The notes beneath the pieces are model-generated. The model did not search any database. It worked only from the letters and a program-made list of their open reading frames with translations, and was not told the origin of the DNA. The position numbers were made by a program, and so were the translations under genes. Shown here one piece after another: positions 1 to 8,306 of a stretch of DNA of 64,000 nt; within the stretch, counting starts at the first letter, position 1; every line of letters starts with the position of its first letter. The DNA comes from Haloprofundus halobius. GTDB taxonomy: Archaea > Halobacteriota > Halobacteria > Halobacteriales > Haloferacaceae. The stretch spans positions 1,364,001-1,428,000 of the forward strand of contig NZ_CP083666.1 in assembly GCF_020097835.1 (NCBI RefSeq), in the 5' to 3' direction.

Positions 1-1
1 C

Positions 2-1075
2 GTCCGCGACGTCGACACCGTCGTCTTCGACAAGACGGGCACGCTCACGGAGGGTGAGATGCATCTGACCGACGCCGTCGTCGTCTCGCCGACGGCCGAC
101 GGGGGCGGCGATGCGGATAGTCTCGGCGGCGATGACGTACGCGCCGACGGTGCAGGCACGAGTGCCGCCGCCGAATCCGAGGTCGACGAGCGACTGCTGC
201 TCGAAGTCGCCGCATCGGCCGAGGCGGGAAGCGAACACCCCATCGCCGAGGCCATCGTCGAGGGTGCGGCCGAGCGCGGCGTCGACGTCGACGGGCCGCA
301 GGCGTTCCAGAACGTCGCCGGGCGGGGCGTCCGCGCCCGCGTCGACCGCGGCACCGCCGTCGTCGGCAAACCGGACCTGCTGGGGGAGGAAGGCGTCGAC
401 ACCGCCCCGGCTACGGAGACGCTCGAAACGCTGGAGAACGACGGGAAGACGGCCATCCTCGTCGCCCTCGATGGTCGGTTGTTGGGCGTACTCGCCGTCG
501 CCGACGAGGTGAAGGAGTCTGCAACTGAAGCGGTCTCGACGCTCCGCGAGCGCGGCGTCTCGGTGTTCATGCTCACCGGCGACAACGAGCGGACCGCCCG
601 CGCCGTCGCCGAGCGTGTCGGTATCGACGCCGGAAACGTCCGCGCGGAGGTGCTGCCCGACGAGAAGGCCGACGAGGTCGAGTCGATACAGGCCGACGGT
701 CGGCGTGCGATGATGGTCGGCGACGGCGTCAACGACGCCCCCGCACTCGCGGCGGCGTTCGTCGGCATCGCGCTCGGTAGCGGCACCGACGTGGCCATCG
801 AAGCCGCCGACGTGACGCTGATGCGCGACGACCCGGTGGACGTGGTCCGGGCGATGCGCGTCTCCGAGGGGACGCTCTCGAAGATAAAACAGAACCTCTT
901 CTGGGCGCTGGGCTACAACACGGCGATGATTCCGCTGGCGTCGCTCGGCCTGCTGCAACCCGTCCTCGCGGCGGCGGCGATGGCCGTCTCGAGCGTCTCC
1001 GTGCTGACGAACAGCCTCCTGTTCCGCCGTTACGACCCCGACGAGGAGTACCGTCTGCTCGGGTTCCTGCGGTAG
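2..1075 (+). CDS. copA: Cu+-exporting P-type ATPase, C-terminal part (5' end outside window)
   Basis: The reading frame is already open at the window edge and enters with the phosphorylation motif DKTGT, so the N-terminal metal-binding and first membrane segments lie outside. Visible P1B-ATPase features are the SEHP motif of the nucleotide-binding domain, TGDN, and the hinge GDGVNDAPAL. The last two membrane segments carry YN and MAVSS, the residue signature of Cu+ (P1B-1) pumps. The protein would sit in the cytoplasmic membrane and export monovalent copper. An acidic, low-complexity Gly/Asp/Ala insert of about 40 residues follows DKTGT. The copper assignment rests on family knowledge of the TM7/TM8 signature; Ag+ is an alternative. 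Confidence 0.9.
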   Translation, partial: VRDVDTVVFDKTGTLTEGEMHLTDAVVVSPTADGGGDADSLGGDDVRADGAGTSAAAESEVDERLLLEVAASAEAGSEHPIAEAIVEGAAERGVDVDGPQAFQNVAGRGVRARVDRGTAVVGKPDLLGEEGVDTAPATETLETLENDGKTAILVALDGRLLGVLAVADEVKESATEAVSTLRERGVSVFMLTGDNERTARAVAERVGIDAGNVRAEVLPDEKADEVESIQADGRRAMMVGDGVNDAPALAAAFVGIALGSGTDVAIEAADVTLMRDDPVDVVRAMRVSEGTLSKIKQNLFWALGYNTAMIPLASLGLLQPVLAAAAMAVSSVSVLTNSLLFRRYDPDEEYRLLGFLR

Positions 1076-1183
1076 TTGACGCCGGGGGCCGGCTTCGCCC
1101 CATCGGTTTCGGCGCGCACCCGACTCGCGTTTCGGTACTCCTCTCACTCGTCGTGACGGACTCCGGCGAGTGAAGCACACAAC

Positions 1184-1190
1184 CCTTATT
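1184..1190 (+). promoter_or_regulatory. TATA-like box of the cold-shock gene
   Basis: The sequence CCTTATT lies 28-34 nt before the ATG at 1218. This is the spacing expected for a leaderless haloarchaeal transcript, and it supports the short 64-residue start over the longer in-frame ATG at 1170. Confidence 0.4.
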
Positions 1191-1217
1191 GAGACTGTCC
1201 GCGTCCGTTTATCTACG

Positions 1218-1412
1218 ATGGCGACTGGAACGGTTGTGTTCTTCAACGACACTGGCGGCTACGGTTTTATCGAGACTGACGACTCCGACGAGGACGTGTT
1301 CTTCCACATGGAGGATGTCGGCGGCCCGGACCTCGAAGAGGGACAGGAAGTAGAGTTCGACATCGAGGCGGCGGACAAGGGGCCGCGTGCGGTGAACCTC
1401 GAACGACTGTAG
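1218..1412 (+). CDS. cspA: Cold-shock domain protein
   Basis: This 64-residue protein is a single cold-shock (OB-fold) domain. It starts MATGTVVFFNDTGGYGF and contains the RNP1-like GYGFIE and RNP2-like DVFFHM nucleic-acid-binding strands. Its length matches bacterial and haloarchaeal CspA. It probably binds single-stranded RNA or DNA in the cytoplasm as an RNA chaperone. The start at 1218 is chosen because the domain begins there and a TATA-like box sits about 30 nt upstream. It is a monocistronic unit after the copper ATPase. Confidence 0.93.
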   Translation: MATGTVVFFNDTGGYGFIETDDSDEDVFFHMEDVGGPDLEEGQEVEFDIEAADKGPRAVNLERL

Positions 1413-1828
1413 GGAGTCAGTACGCCTCCATCGATTCCTTCGGCAGCTATCAGACAGTCGCGACTGTCGAAGGAGTACCGTTTTGTATCCTCGTACCGTG
1501 TTACCATCTGCCGCGCCTGTCTGCGGCACATCGCTCGACGAAACGCAGTCGACGCCGACCGGCGTCTAGCACGCTGTCACGAACTCGACTACTGACGGTC
1601 GCGCCGCTTCGCGAAGGTCGCGGCGCGCCCCGTCCCCGCGTTCGACGAGTCACCGCGAGTTCTCCGATTCGGATCCGGCCGTCAGTACTGTTCGTTCAGT
1701 CTCGTTCCGATACTCGTCCCGTTGTTGCTGTTCGGCGGCCTCGCCGTCGGACTGTCCTACGACGGCGGTCAGCCGACGCCGAGAACTGCCCGCTGAGTAC
1801 GAACGGGGAGAGTAGCGGACGAACGCGG
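1413..1828. other. Intergenic region with a possible decayed membrane-protein end
   Basis: I see no complete gene in these 416 nt. On the plus strand, one frame open from 1596 to the stop at 1794-1796 has no ATG, GTG or TTG start. It ends in a hydrophobic stretch (VPILVPLLLFGGLAVGL) followed by a short polar tail. This looks like the C-terminal membrane anchor of a lost gene, but a chance open frame in GC-rich DNA cannot be excluded. Confidence 0.25.
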
Positions 1829-3445
1829 TCACTCCCCGAACAACTGCTCTTCGCGCTCTCTGAGTTCGATACGGCGAATCTTCCCGCTCGACGTTTTGGG
1901 CAACTCGTCGACGAACTCGACGCGACGCGGATACTTGTACGGGGCCGTCTCCTCCTTCATGAACTCCTGTATCTCGTCGACGAGTTCGTCGTCGCCCTCG
2001 TATCCCTCAGCGAGGACGACGTACGCCTTCACGACGTTGCCGCGTTCGTCGTGGGGGCTGGCGACGGCGGCGGCCTCCGCGACGGCGGGATGCGACACCA
2101 GCGCGTCCTCCACCTCGAACGGACCGATACGGTAGCCGGCCGAGAGGATGATGTCGTCGGCGCGGCCCTCGAAGAAGAAGTAGCCGTCCTCGTCGCGGGA
2201 GGCCAAGTCGCCGGTGCGGTAGTAGTCGCCCGCGAAGGTCTTCTCGTCGAGGTGCGGTTTCTCGTAGTAGCCGTCGAAGATGCCCGGGCAGTCGACCGGA
2301 ACGGCAATCTCGCCGATTTCACCGTCGTCGACTTCCGCCTCGTTCTCGTCGATTATCGTGGTGCCGAGGCCGGGCGTCGGCTTGCCCATCGCGCCGGGTT
2401 TCACCTCGATGCCCGGGTAGTTCGTGACGAGCGCGACGGTCTCGGTCTGGCCGTAGCCGTCGCGCGGAGTGACACCGAAGGCGTCTTCTACCATCTCGAT
2501 GGGTTCGCGGTTCAGCGGTTCGCCCGCCGAGAGCGCCGCCTTCAGTTCGACGTCGTACTCGTCGAGGTCGGTCTGGGTGAACATCCGGTACTGCGTCGGG
2601 ACCGCACAGAGGCGGGTGACGCCCTCGTCGGCCATCAGTTCGAGGAACGTGTCGGGGTCGAACTCGCCGTCGTACAGCAGTTGGGTCGCGCCCGTCGTCA
2701 CGCCGACGCCGACGGGACTCCAGAACCACTTCGCCCATCCCGTGCCCGTCGTCGCCCACAGCAGTTCGTCGCTCATATCCGAATCTGCCGTTACGCCCCA
2801 CCAGTAGGGGGCGTTGACGAGTTCGAAGCAACGCATCCACCGGTGTCTGTGGAGGACGGGTTTCGGCTGGCCCGTCGTCCCGGAGGTGTAGTTGATGGAC
2901 ATCGGGTCCTCGGCGGCGAGTTCGGGACCGTCGTGGTCGGTCGACTGGTCGGAGACGAGTTCCGAGTATGAGTGCCAGCCCTCCCGCTCCCCGTCGACGC
3001 AGACGAGGTTTTCGAGCGGCGAGTCGTCGACGACGGGGTCGACCATCTCGGCGAGGTCGACGTGGGCGACGACGGTCGTCGCCCCGCAGTCGTTCGCGCG
3101 GAACTGGAGGTCCTTCGGCTTGAGCATCGACGAGCAGGGAACCAGGAGCGCACCACGCTTGAGCGCGCCCAACTGGACGGCGAACACGTCGGGATGCCGC
3201 GGCAGCAGGTGCATCACCCGGTCGCCTTCGCCGACGTCGAGTGCTTCGAGGGCGTTCGCAAAGCGGTTCATGTCGCCGCGGAGGTCGGCGTACGTCCGCT
3301 CCGCTCGACTCTCGTCGCTCAGAAATCGGAGGGCGACGCGGTCACCGAACGAGTCGGCGTGCGACTCGACGACCGCCGGGAGGTTGTAGTCGGCGGGGAT
3401 ATCCCACTCGAACGACGCCAGTTCGTCATCGTATGAGCGTAGCAT
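1829..3445 (-). CDS. Acyl-CoA synthetase (AMP-forming, medium-chain type)
   Basis: This 538-residue protein belongs to the ANL adenylate-forming superfamily. The P-loop-like motif YTSGTTGQPKP lies near residue 200, YGQTET marks the acyl-adenylate site, and KTSSGKIRR near the C-terminus carries the adenylation lysine. It should activate a carboxylate with ATP and CoA in the cytoplasm; overall layout resembles medium-chain acyl- or acetyl-CoA synthetases, and the substrate is unknown. I chose the ATG at 3445 because a TATA-like ATTATT lies about 25 nt upstream and because the duplicated fragment at 14.9-15.1 kb aligns from that point. Upstream in-frame ATGs would add up to 15 residues. It stands alone before the betaine island. 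Confidence 0.88.
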   Translation of the reverse strand: MLRSYDDELASFEWDIPADYNLPAVVESHADSFGDRVALRFLSDESRAERTYADLRGDMNRFANALEALDVGEGDRVMHLLPRHPDVFAVQLGALKRGALLVPCSSMLKPKDLQFRANDCGATTVVAHVDLAEMVDPVVDDSPLENLVCVDGEREGWHSYSELVSDQSTDHDGPELAAEDPMSINYTSGTTGQPKPVLHRHRWMRCFELVNAPYWWGVTADSDMSDELLWATTGTGWAKWFWSPVGVGVTTGATQLLYDGEFDPDTFLELMADEGVTRLCAVPTQYRMFTQTDLDEYDVELKAALSAGEPLNREPIEMVEDAFGVTPRDGYGQTETVALVTNYPGIEVKPGAMGKPTPGLGTTIIDENEAEVDDGEIGEIAVPVDCPGIFDGYYEKPHLDEKTFAGDYYRTGDLASRDEDGYFFFEGRADDIILSAGYRIGPFEVEDALVSHPAVAEAAAVASPHDERGNVVKAYVVLAEGYEGDDELVDEIQEFMKEETAPYKYPRRVEFVDELPKTSSGKIRRIELREREEQLFGE

Positions 3446-3566
3446 ACGTAGGTGGTCGTGAAGGTGCCGAATAATCATTCGGGTCGTCACACCCCGGATT
3501 CGGGCGTCTCCCCGGCCGACGTCGATGGACGGCGTCGGAGGGCGTCGGTCCGACCGCCGAGTTAAA

Positions 3567-3586
3567 CATCACGATTATCTGTGATG
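3567..3586. promoter_or_regulatory. Inverted repeat just upstream of the glyA TATA region
   Basis: CATCAC and GTGATG form perfect 6-bp arms around an 8-nt spacer. The repeat ends about 7 nt before a TATA-like TACATACA near 3592, which is about 28 nt from the glyA ATG. A site directly upstream of BRE/TATA is typical for an activator or repressor in archaea; this role is inferred from position only. Confidence 0.4.
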
Positions 3587-3620
3587 CAGTTACATACAAC
3601 GGTCTATCGACGCTTCGGCC

Positions 3621-4868
3621 ATGGCTGAGTCACTCCGAGCAGCCGATTCGAAGGTGCAACGGGCGATAGACCGCGAGCGCGAGCGACAGGAGTCGACGCT
3701 CGGCATGATCGCGAGCGAGAACCACGTTTCGGAAGCGGTGCTGGAAGCGCAGGGGAGCGCGCTGACCAACAAGTACGCCGAGGGCTACCCGGGCAGGCGC
3801 TACTACGGTGGCTGCGACCACGTCGACGCGATCGAGCGCCTGGCCGTCGAGCGCGCGAAGGACCTGTGGGGCGCCGAGCACGTCAACGTCCAACCCCACT
3901 CGGGAACGCAAGCGAACATGGGCGTTTACTTCGCCGTCCTCGACCCCGGTGACAAAATCCTCTCGCTGGATCTCACCCACGGAGGGCACCTGAGCCACGG
4001 CCACGACGTCAACTTCTCGGGCCAACTATACGAGATAGAACAGTACGAGGTCGATCCAGAGACGGGCTACGTCGACTACGACGACCTGGCGGCGCGGGCA
4101 CGCCAGTTCAACCCCGACCTGATCGTCAGCGGCTCGTCGGCCTACCCCCGGGAGTTCGACTTCGCACGCATCGGCGAGATCGCAGCCGAGGTCGGCGCGT
4201 TCCATCTCGCCGACATCGCCCACGTAACTGGCCTCGTCGCGGCGGGCATCCACGCGAATCCGGTCGGCGTCGCCGACTTCGTCACCGGGTCGACGCACAA
4301 GACCATCCGCGCCGGCCGCGGCGGCATCGTCATGACGAGCGAAGAACACTCGGAGGCCGTCGACAAGGCGGTCTTCCCCGGCGCGCAGGGCGGCCCGCTC
4401 GTGCACAACATCGCGGGCAAGGCCGTCGGATTCGGCGAAGCGCTCGAACCGGCGTTCGCCGAGTACGCCGAGCAGGTCGTCGCCAACGCGAAAACCCTCG
4501 CGGACGTACTGCTCGACCACGGATTCGGCGTGGTCTCCGGCGGGACGGACAAACACCTCGTGCTCGTCGACCTGCGCGAGTCGCACCCCGACTTGACCGG
4601 CAGCGAGGCCGAAGAGGCGCTCGACGACGTCGGGATCGTCCTCAACGCGAACACCGTCCCCGGCGAGACACGCTCGCCGTTCAACCCGAGCGGCATCCGC
4701 ATCGGGACGCCCGCGCTCACCACCCGCGGATTCGGCGAGGAACAGATGCGCACGGTCGGGGAACTCGTCGTCGACGTGCTCGACGACCCAGAAGACGGCG
4801 AGGCCCGCAGGCGGGCGGCGGCCGAAGTCGACAGACTCTGCGAAGCGTTCCCCGTGTACGACGACTGA
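3621..4868 (+). CDS. glyA: Serine hydroxymethyltransferase
   Basis: This 415-residue PLP enzyme interconverts glycine and serine using methylene-tetrahydrofolate. The N-terminal motif GMIASENH and the PLP-lysine motif STHKT near residue 225 are both clear, and the length is that of the family. In this context it would add a one-carbon unit released by sarcosine or dimethylglycine demethylation onto glycine, feeding the neighbouring dehydratase. It is transcribed alone on the plus strand, divergent from the acyl-CoA synthetase. The inverted repeat at 3567-3586 suggests regulation. If the genome has another glyA elsewhere, this copy would be the catabolic one. Confidence 0.95.
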   Translation: MAESLRAADSKVQRAIDRERERQESTLGMIASENHVSEAVLEAQGSALTNKYAEGYPGRRYYGGCDHVDAIERLAVERAKDLWGAEHVNVQPHSGTQANMGVYFAVLDPGDKILSLDLTHGGHLSHGHDVNFSGQLYEIEQYEVDPETGYVDYDDLAARARQFNPDLIVSGSSAYPREFDFARIGEIAAEVGAFHLADIAHVTGLVAAGIHANPVGVADFVTGSTHKTIRAGRGGIVMTSEEHSEAVDKAVFPGAQGGPLVHNIAGKAVGFGEALEPAFAEYAEQVVANAKTLADVLLDHGFGVVSGGTDKHLVLVDLRESHPDLTGSEAEEALDDVGIVLNANTVPGETRSPFNPSGIRIGTPALTTRGFGEEQMRTVGELVVDVLDDPEDGEARRRAAAEVDRLCEAFPVYDD

Positions 4869-5003
4869 GTCGCACGGGGCGGAAAGCAACTCGTTACTCG
4901 CGCGGTCGACTCGCGATCGGTTTCGGCGATGTCAGCCCCGTGGGCGGCTATTCGATTGCGAGTGACCGCTTGGAGGGCCGAACGGAGACGCGGGCGTCGA
5001 AGA

Positions 5004-6605
5004 TCAGTCGTCGTCCTCGGCGAGTCCGCTCACCGAGCGATCCGGCGATCCGGTCGTCTCGGTGGTTTCGAGGAAGACCGGACGAACGTCGCCGAACGTC
5101 CAGACCATCGACACCACCGCGACGAGCGTGATAACCGCGAACGGGCCGCCGGTGACGATGGCGGCGGCCTGAAGCGCGCTGACGCCACCGACAACCATCA
5201 GCAGAGAGGCCAGCGCGCCCATGAAGCCGCCCCAGATGACGCGGTTGATCGTCGAGGGGCGCTGCTCGCCACCCGTCGTGAGCATCCCCAGCGCCAGCGT
5301 CGAGGAGTCGGCCGAGGTGACGAAGAACGTTGTCACCAAGAGCATGAACAGCAGCGTCAGGATCTCGCCGCCGGGAAGCGCCTCGAAGAGGGGGTAGCCC
5401 GCTCCGGCCTCGCCGTACTCACCGACGGCCGCGAGGACCTCCGCCGAACCGGTGCTCTGCAGGAAGATAGACGTCCCCCCCATGGTCGCGAACCACGGGA
5501 TGGTGACGCCGGTCGAGGCCAGTACGCCCGTGACGGTGACCTGCCGGACCGTCCGACCCCGCGAGATGCGGGCGATGAACAACCCGACGAACGGCGCCCA
5601 CGAGAACCACCACGCCCAGTAGAAGACGGTCCAGCCGCCGACCCACGAGACCTCACCCGCGGCGTTCATGTAGAAGCTCATCCGCACGAACTGGTCGGCG
5701 TACCGTCCGACCGCTTCGAGACCCGCGGTCGTGATGAACACCGTCGGGCCGAGGACGAACGTGGCGATCGTCAGGAGTCCGAACAGCGCCATGTTGAAGT
5801 TCGAAACGCGGCGGATTCCCCTGTCGACGCCGAGGGCGACCGACAGGGTGAACGCGACCGTGAGGCCCGTGATCACGAGGACCGTCCCGAGATCGCCGAC
5901 CGACATGCCGGTCGTGTATTCGATGCCGGTGAGGAACTGATCGCCGACGAGACCGAGCGTGGTGGCGATACCGCCGATGGTGGCGAACACCGCCAGGACG
6001 TCAACGAGCTTCGCCCACACGCCGTCGAGGTTGTCGAGCCCGATGAACGGGGCAATGATCGTCGAGACGCGCATCGGCGCGTCGTGTCGATAGGCGTAGT
6101 AGGCGATCGGGATTCCGATGATGCAGTAGGCCGACCACGCCGAGATACCCCAGTGAAAGAACGTGTACTGGAGCGCACCGACGGCGGCGGCGGAACTCTG
6201 CGCCTCGACGCCACCGAAAAGCGGCGGGACGGTGTCGAAGTGGTAGATCGCCTCCGCCGGTCCCCAGAAGACGATTCCGGCCGCGATACCCGCCGAGTAG
6301 AGCATCGCGAAGTAGGCGAGGTAGCTGAACTCTGCTTTGTCGTCCTCCGATCCGAGCTTGATGTTCCCCCACGGCCCGAACGTCAGAAACAAGACGAACG
6401 CGACGAGCGCGAACATAGAGAGGAGGTAGAACCAGCCCAGTTTCTCCCAGAGGAAGGCGTTGACGTTCTCCAACGCGGTAGCCGCGGCGTCCGGTCTGAC
6501 GATGAACGCCACGACTGCGATCACCGAGACGGCGACCCCGACGCCGAAGACGACCGGGTCGAGTTCGTCGACGAATTTCCCGACGACGCCCCGCTCGGTA
6601 CTCAT
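5004..6605 (-). CDS. BCCT-family betaine/carnitine/choline transporter
   Basis: This 533-residue protein has about twelve membrane segments and the BCCT hallmark FYWAWWFSWAPFVG in the central region, with GPWGNIKLG near residue 75. BCCT carriers import quaternary ammonium compounds by Na+ or H+ symport. The surrounding demethylation genes make glycine betaine or dimethylglycine the likely substrate. A TATA-like GTATAG at 6630-6636 lies about 25 nt before the ATG, so it has its own promoter on the minus strand. It has no long cytoplasmic osmosensing C-terminal extension, which agrees with a nutritional rather than osmoregulated carrier; that last point is inference. Confidence 0.93.
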   Translation of the reverse strand: MSTERGVVGKFVDELDPVVFGVGVAVSVIAVVAFIVRPDAAATALENVNAFLWEKLGWFYLLSMFALVAFVLFLTFGPWGNIKLGSEDDKAEFSYLAYFAMLYSAGIAAGIVFWGPAEAIYHFDTVPPLFGGVEAQSSAAAVGALQYTFFHWGISAWSAYCIIGIPIAYYAYRHDAPMRVSTIIAPFIGLDNLDGVWAKLVDVLAVFATIGGIATTLGLVGDQFLTGIEYTTGMSVGDLGTVLVITGLTVAFTLSVALGVDRGIRRVSNFNMALFGLLTIATFVLGPTVFITTAGLEAVGRYADQFVRMSFYMNAAGEVSWVGGWTVFYWAWWFSWAPFVGLFIARISRGRTVRQVTVTGVLASTGVTIPWFATMGGTSIFLQSTGSAEVLAAVGEYGEAGAGYPLFEALPGGEILTLLFMLLVTTFFVTSADSSTLALGMLTTGGEQRPSTINRVIWGGFMGALASLLMVVGGVSALQAAAIVTGGPFAVITLVAVVSMVWTFGDVRPVFLETTETTGSPDRSVSGLAEDDD

Positions 6606-7010
6606 ACCGCCTCACCCATCTCGGATTCGCTATACTCGTCCGGTTCTCCACACGGCTGCGGAACGTCCGTTCCTCGGACGACCGCGCGAACAGACCGTGA
6701 GACGGGTCGGGTTCCCCGTCTAATGGTATGCTTTGACATATCACCGTCTCCAAAGGAGTAGTGTCTATCATCAATGATAAACGCTGAGGTTAATCAGGAC
6801 TGGCCTTTTTTAGTAGCGGACGAGTTCCGCGCCAGTCTCGTCGGGTGGGGAGCCGAAAAGGAGTCCGAGAGGAGATCGCGTGAGACCCGGAGGAGCCCCT
6901 GTAAGCGGCCCCGAAAAACGTTCCCGAGAAGAAGTTCGTGAAAACGGTCCGCAGGGCGGCGAGAGCGCAGGTCCGGAACGCAGGTCGAAGAATCCGGCAG
7001 TAGCCGAGAT
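6606..7010. other. Intergenic region between the dehydratase and the transporter
   Basis: These 405 nt hold no gene that I can support. They contain the BCCT promoter next to 6630 and a T-run (CCTTTTTTAG) near 6804-6813. Readable frames in the stretch are low-complexity and have no family character. Confidence 0.5.
6766..6779. promoter_or_regulatory. Short perfect inverted repeat upstream of the transporter gene
   Basis: TATCAT-CA-ATGATA is a perfect 6-2-6 palindrome in a locally AT-rich stretch. It is about 160 nt upstream of the transporter start, so it does not touch the TATA box I assign at 6630. It could be an operator or a second promoter element; the evidence is only the symmetry. Confidence 0.25.
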
Positions 7011-8249
7011 CTACGCGTTGACGTGTCTGACCTCGTAGCCGAGATCCCTGATAGAGCGGATGATGTTACGGGCGTGGCCGGCACCGCTGGTTTCGATGTG
7101 GAAGACGAGGTGCGCCTCCCCGACGTCGAGTTCGGGCGCGGATCGGTCGTGCCGGACGGTCCGGATGTTCGCGTTGTGGTCGGCGATGGTGCCGGAGATC
7201 TCGCCCATCTTCCCCGGCTGATCGTCGATACGGACGCGGAGTCGGAGCAGTTGTTCGCGGTCGGTGAGCGCGTGGACGAGCACCGTCTGGAGCATCGTCA
7301 TGTCGAGGTTCCCGCCGCACAGAAGCGGCATGACCGTCTCCCCCTCGACGTCCAGCGCGCCGTTCGTGACGGCGGCGACCGACGCGGCCCCGGCGCCTTC
7401 GACGACCTGCTTGGCCCGCTCGAGGAGGAACAACACCGCCCGCGCGATCTCGCCGTCGGTGACTGTGACGATCTCGTCGACGTGTTCGTCGATGAGCGAC
7501 AGCGTCAGTTCGGAGACGCCGCCGGTGGCGATACCGTCTGCGATGGTGTCAACGGAGTCTAGCGTCACCGGCGCGCCCTTGTCGAGGCTGTCGGAGACGG
7601 TCGCGGCGTCTCTCGCCTGAACGCCGACGATGCGGGTCTCCGGGCTGAGTTCGGCGAACGCCGTCGCGATCCCCGAGATGAGGCCGCCACCGCCGATGGG
7701 AACGACGACGGTGTCCACCGACGGGAGGTCCTCGTACATCTCGACGCCGAGTGTCCCCTGCCCGGCGACGATGTCGGGGTCGTCGTACGCGTGGACGAAC
7801 TCGACGCCTTCGTCGGCGACGAGCGTCCGCGCGTGGGCCATCGCCTCCTGGAAGTTCTGCCCCACTAGTTCGACTTTGGCGCCGTAGTCACGCGTCGCGT
7901 CGACCTTGGTCTGCGGGGCGGGGCGCGGCATGACGACGGTCGACTCCACGCCGAGTTTCGTCGCCGCCAGCGCCACTCCCTGAGCGTGGTTGCCGGCGCT
8001 CGCCGCGACGACTCGTTCGACGTCGCCCCGCTCGACGCACCGCTTGATCTTGTTGTACGCGCCGCGGGGCTTGAACGAGCCCGTCCACTGGAGGTGTTCC
8101 ATCTTGAGATACACCTCGCCGCCGGTCACCTCGTCCAGCGACGTGCTCCGCTCGACCGGCGTCCGCTTGACCACAGACTCGTCGTCGAGTCGCCTCCGGG
8201 CCGCTTCGATGTCTTCGAACTCCACCACTTGCGATGCGTTCTCGTTCAT
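7011..8249 (-). CDS. Serine/threonine dehydratase (threonine ammonia-lyase) with ACT domain
   Basis: This 412-residue protein is a fold-type II PLP enzyme. It shows SFKPRGA with the PLP lysine near residue 60, the phosphate-binding glycine loop IGGGGLISG, and SAGNHAQGVA. A C-terminal ACT regulatory domain occupies about residues 330-412. It deaminates threonine to 2-oxobutyrate or serine to pyruvate. It lies 57 nt downstream of the FAD/GcvT demethylase gene on the same strand, so the two are probably cotranscribed. That setting favours use as a catabolic serine dehydratase, draining serine made by GlyA to pyruvate, rather than isoleucine synthesis. Substrate preference cannot be read from the sequence. 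Confidence 0.9.
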   Translation of the reverse strand: MNENASQVVEFEDIEAARRRLDDESVVKRTPVERSTSLDEVTGGEVYLKMEHLQWTGSFKPRGAYNKIKRCVERGDVERVVAASAGNHAQGVALAATKLGVESTVVMPRPAPQTKVDATRDYGAKVELVGQNFQEAMAHARTLVADEGVEFVHAYDDPDIVAGQGTLGVEMYEDLPSVDTVVVPIGGGGLISGIATAFAELSPETRIVGVQARDAATVSDSLDKGAPVTLDSVDTIADGIATGGVSELTLSLIDEHVDEIVTVTDGEIARAVLFLLERAKQVVEGAGAASVAAVTNGALDVEGETVMPLLCGGNLDMTMLQTVLVHALTDREQLLRLRVRIDDQPGKMGEISGTIADHNANIRTVRHDRSAPELDVGEAHLVFHIETSGAGHARNIIRSIRDLGYEVRHVNA

Positions 8250-8306
8250 CGTTCGTCTCGCTTCCAGTTCCGCTGTTTTCTCTCTGTATCGTCGGACATC
8301 GACGGT

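Noticed and set aside
4929-6761. A 610-codon plus-strand frame across the BCCT gene
   Set aside because: It is antisense to a transporter with clear motifs; the translation is charged low-complexity sequence.
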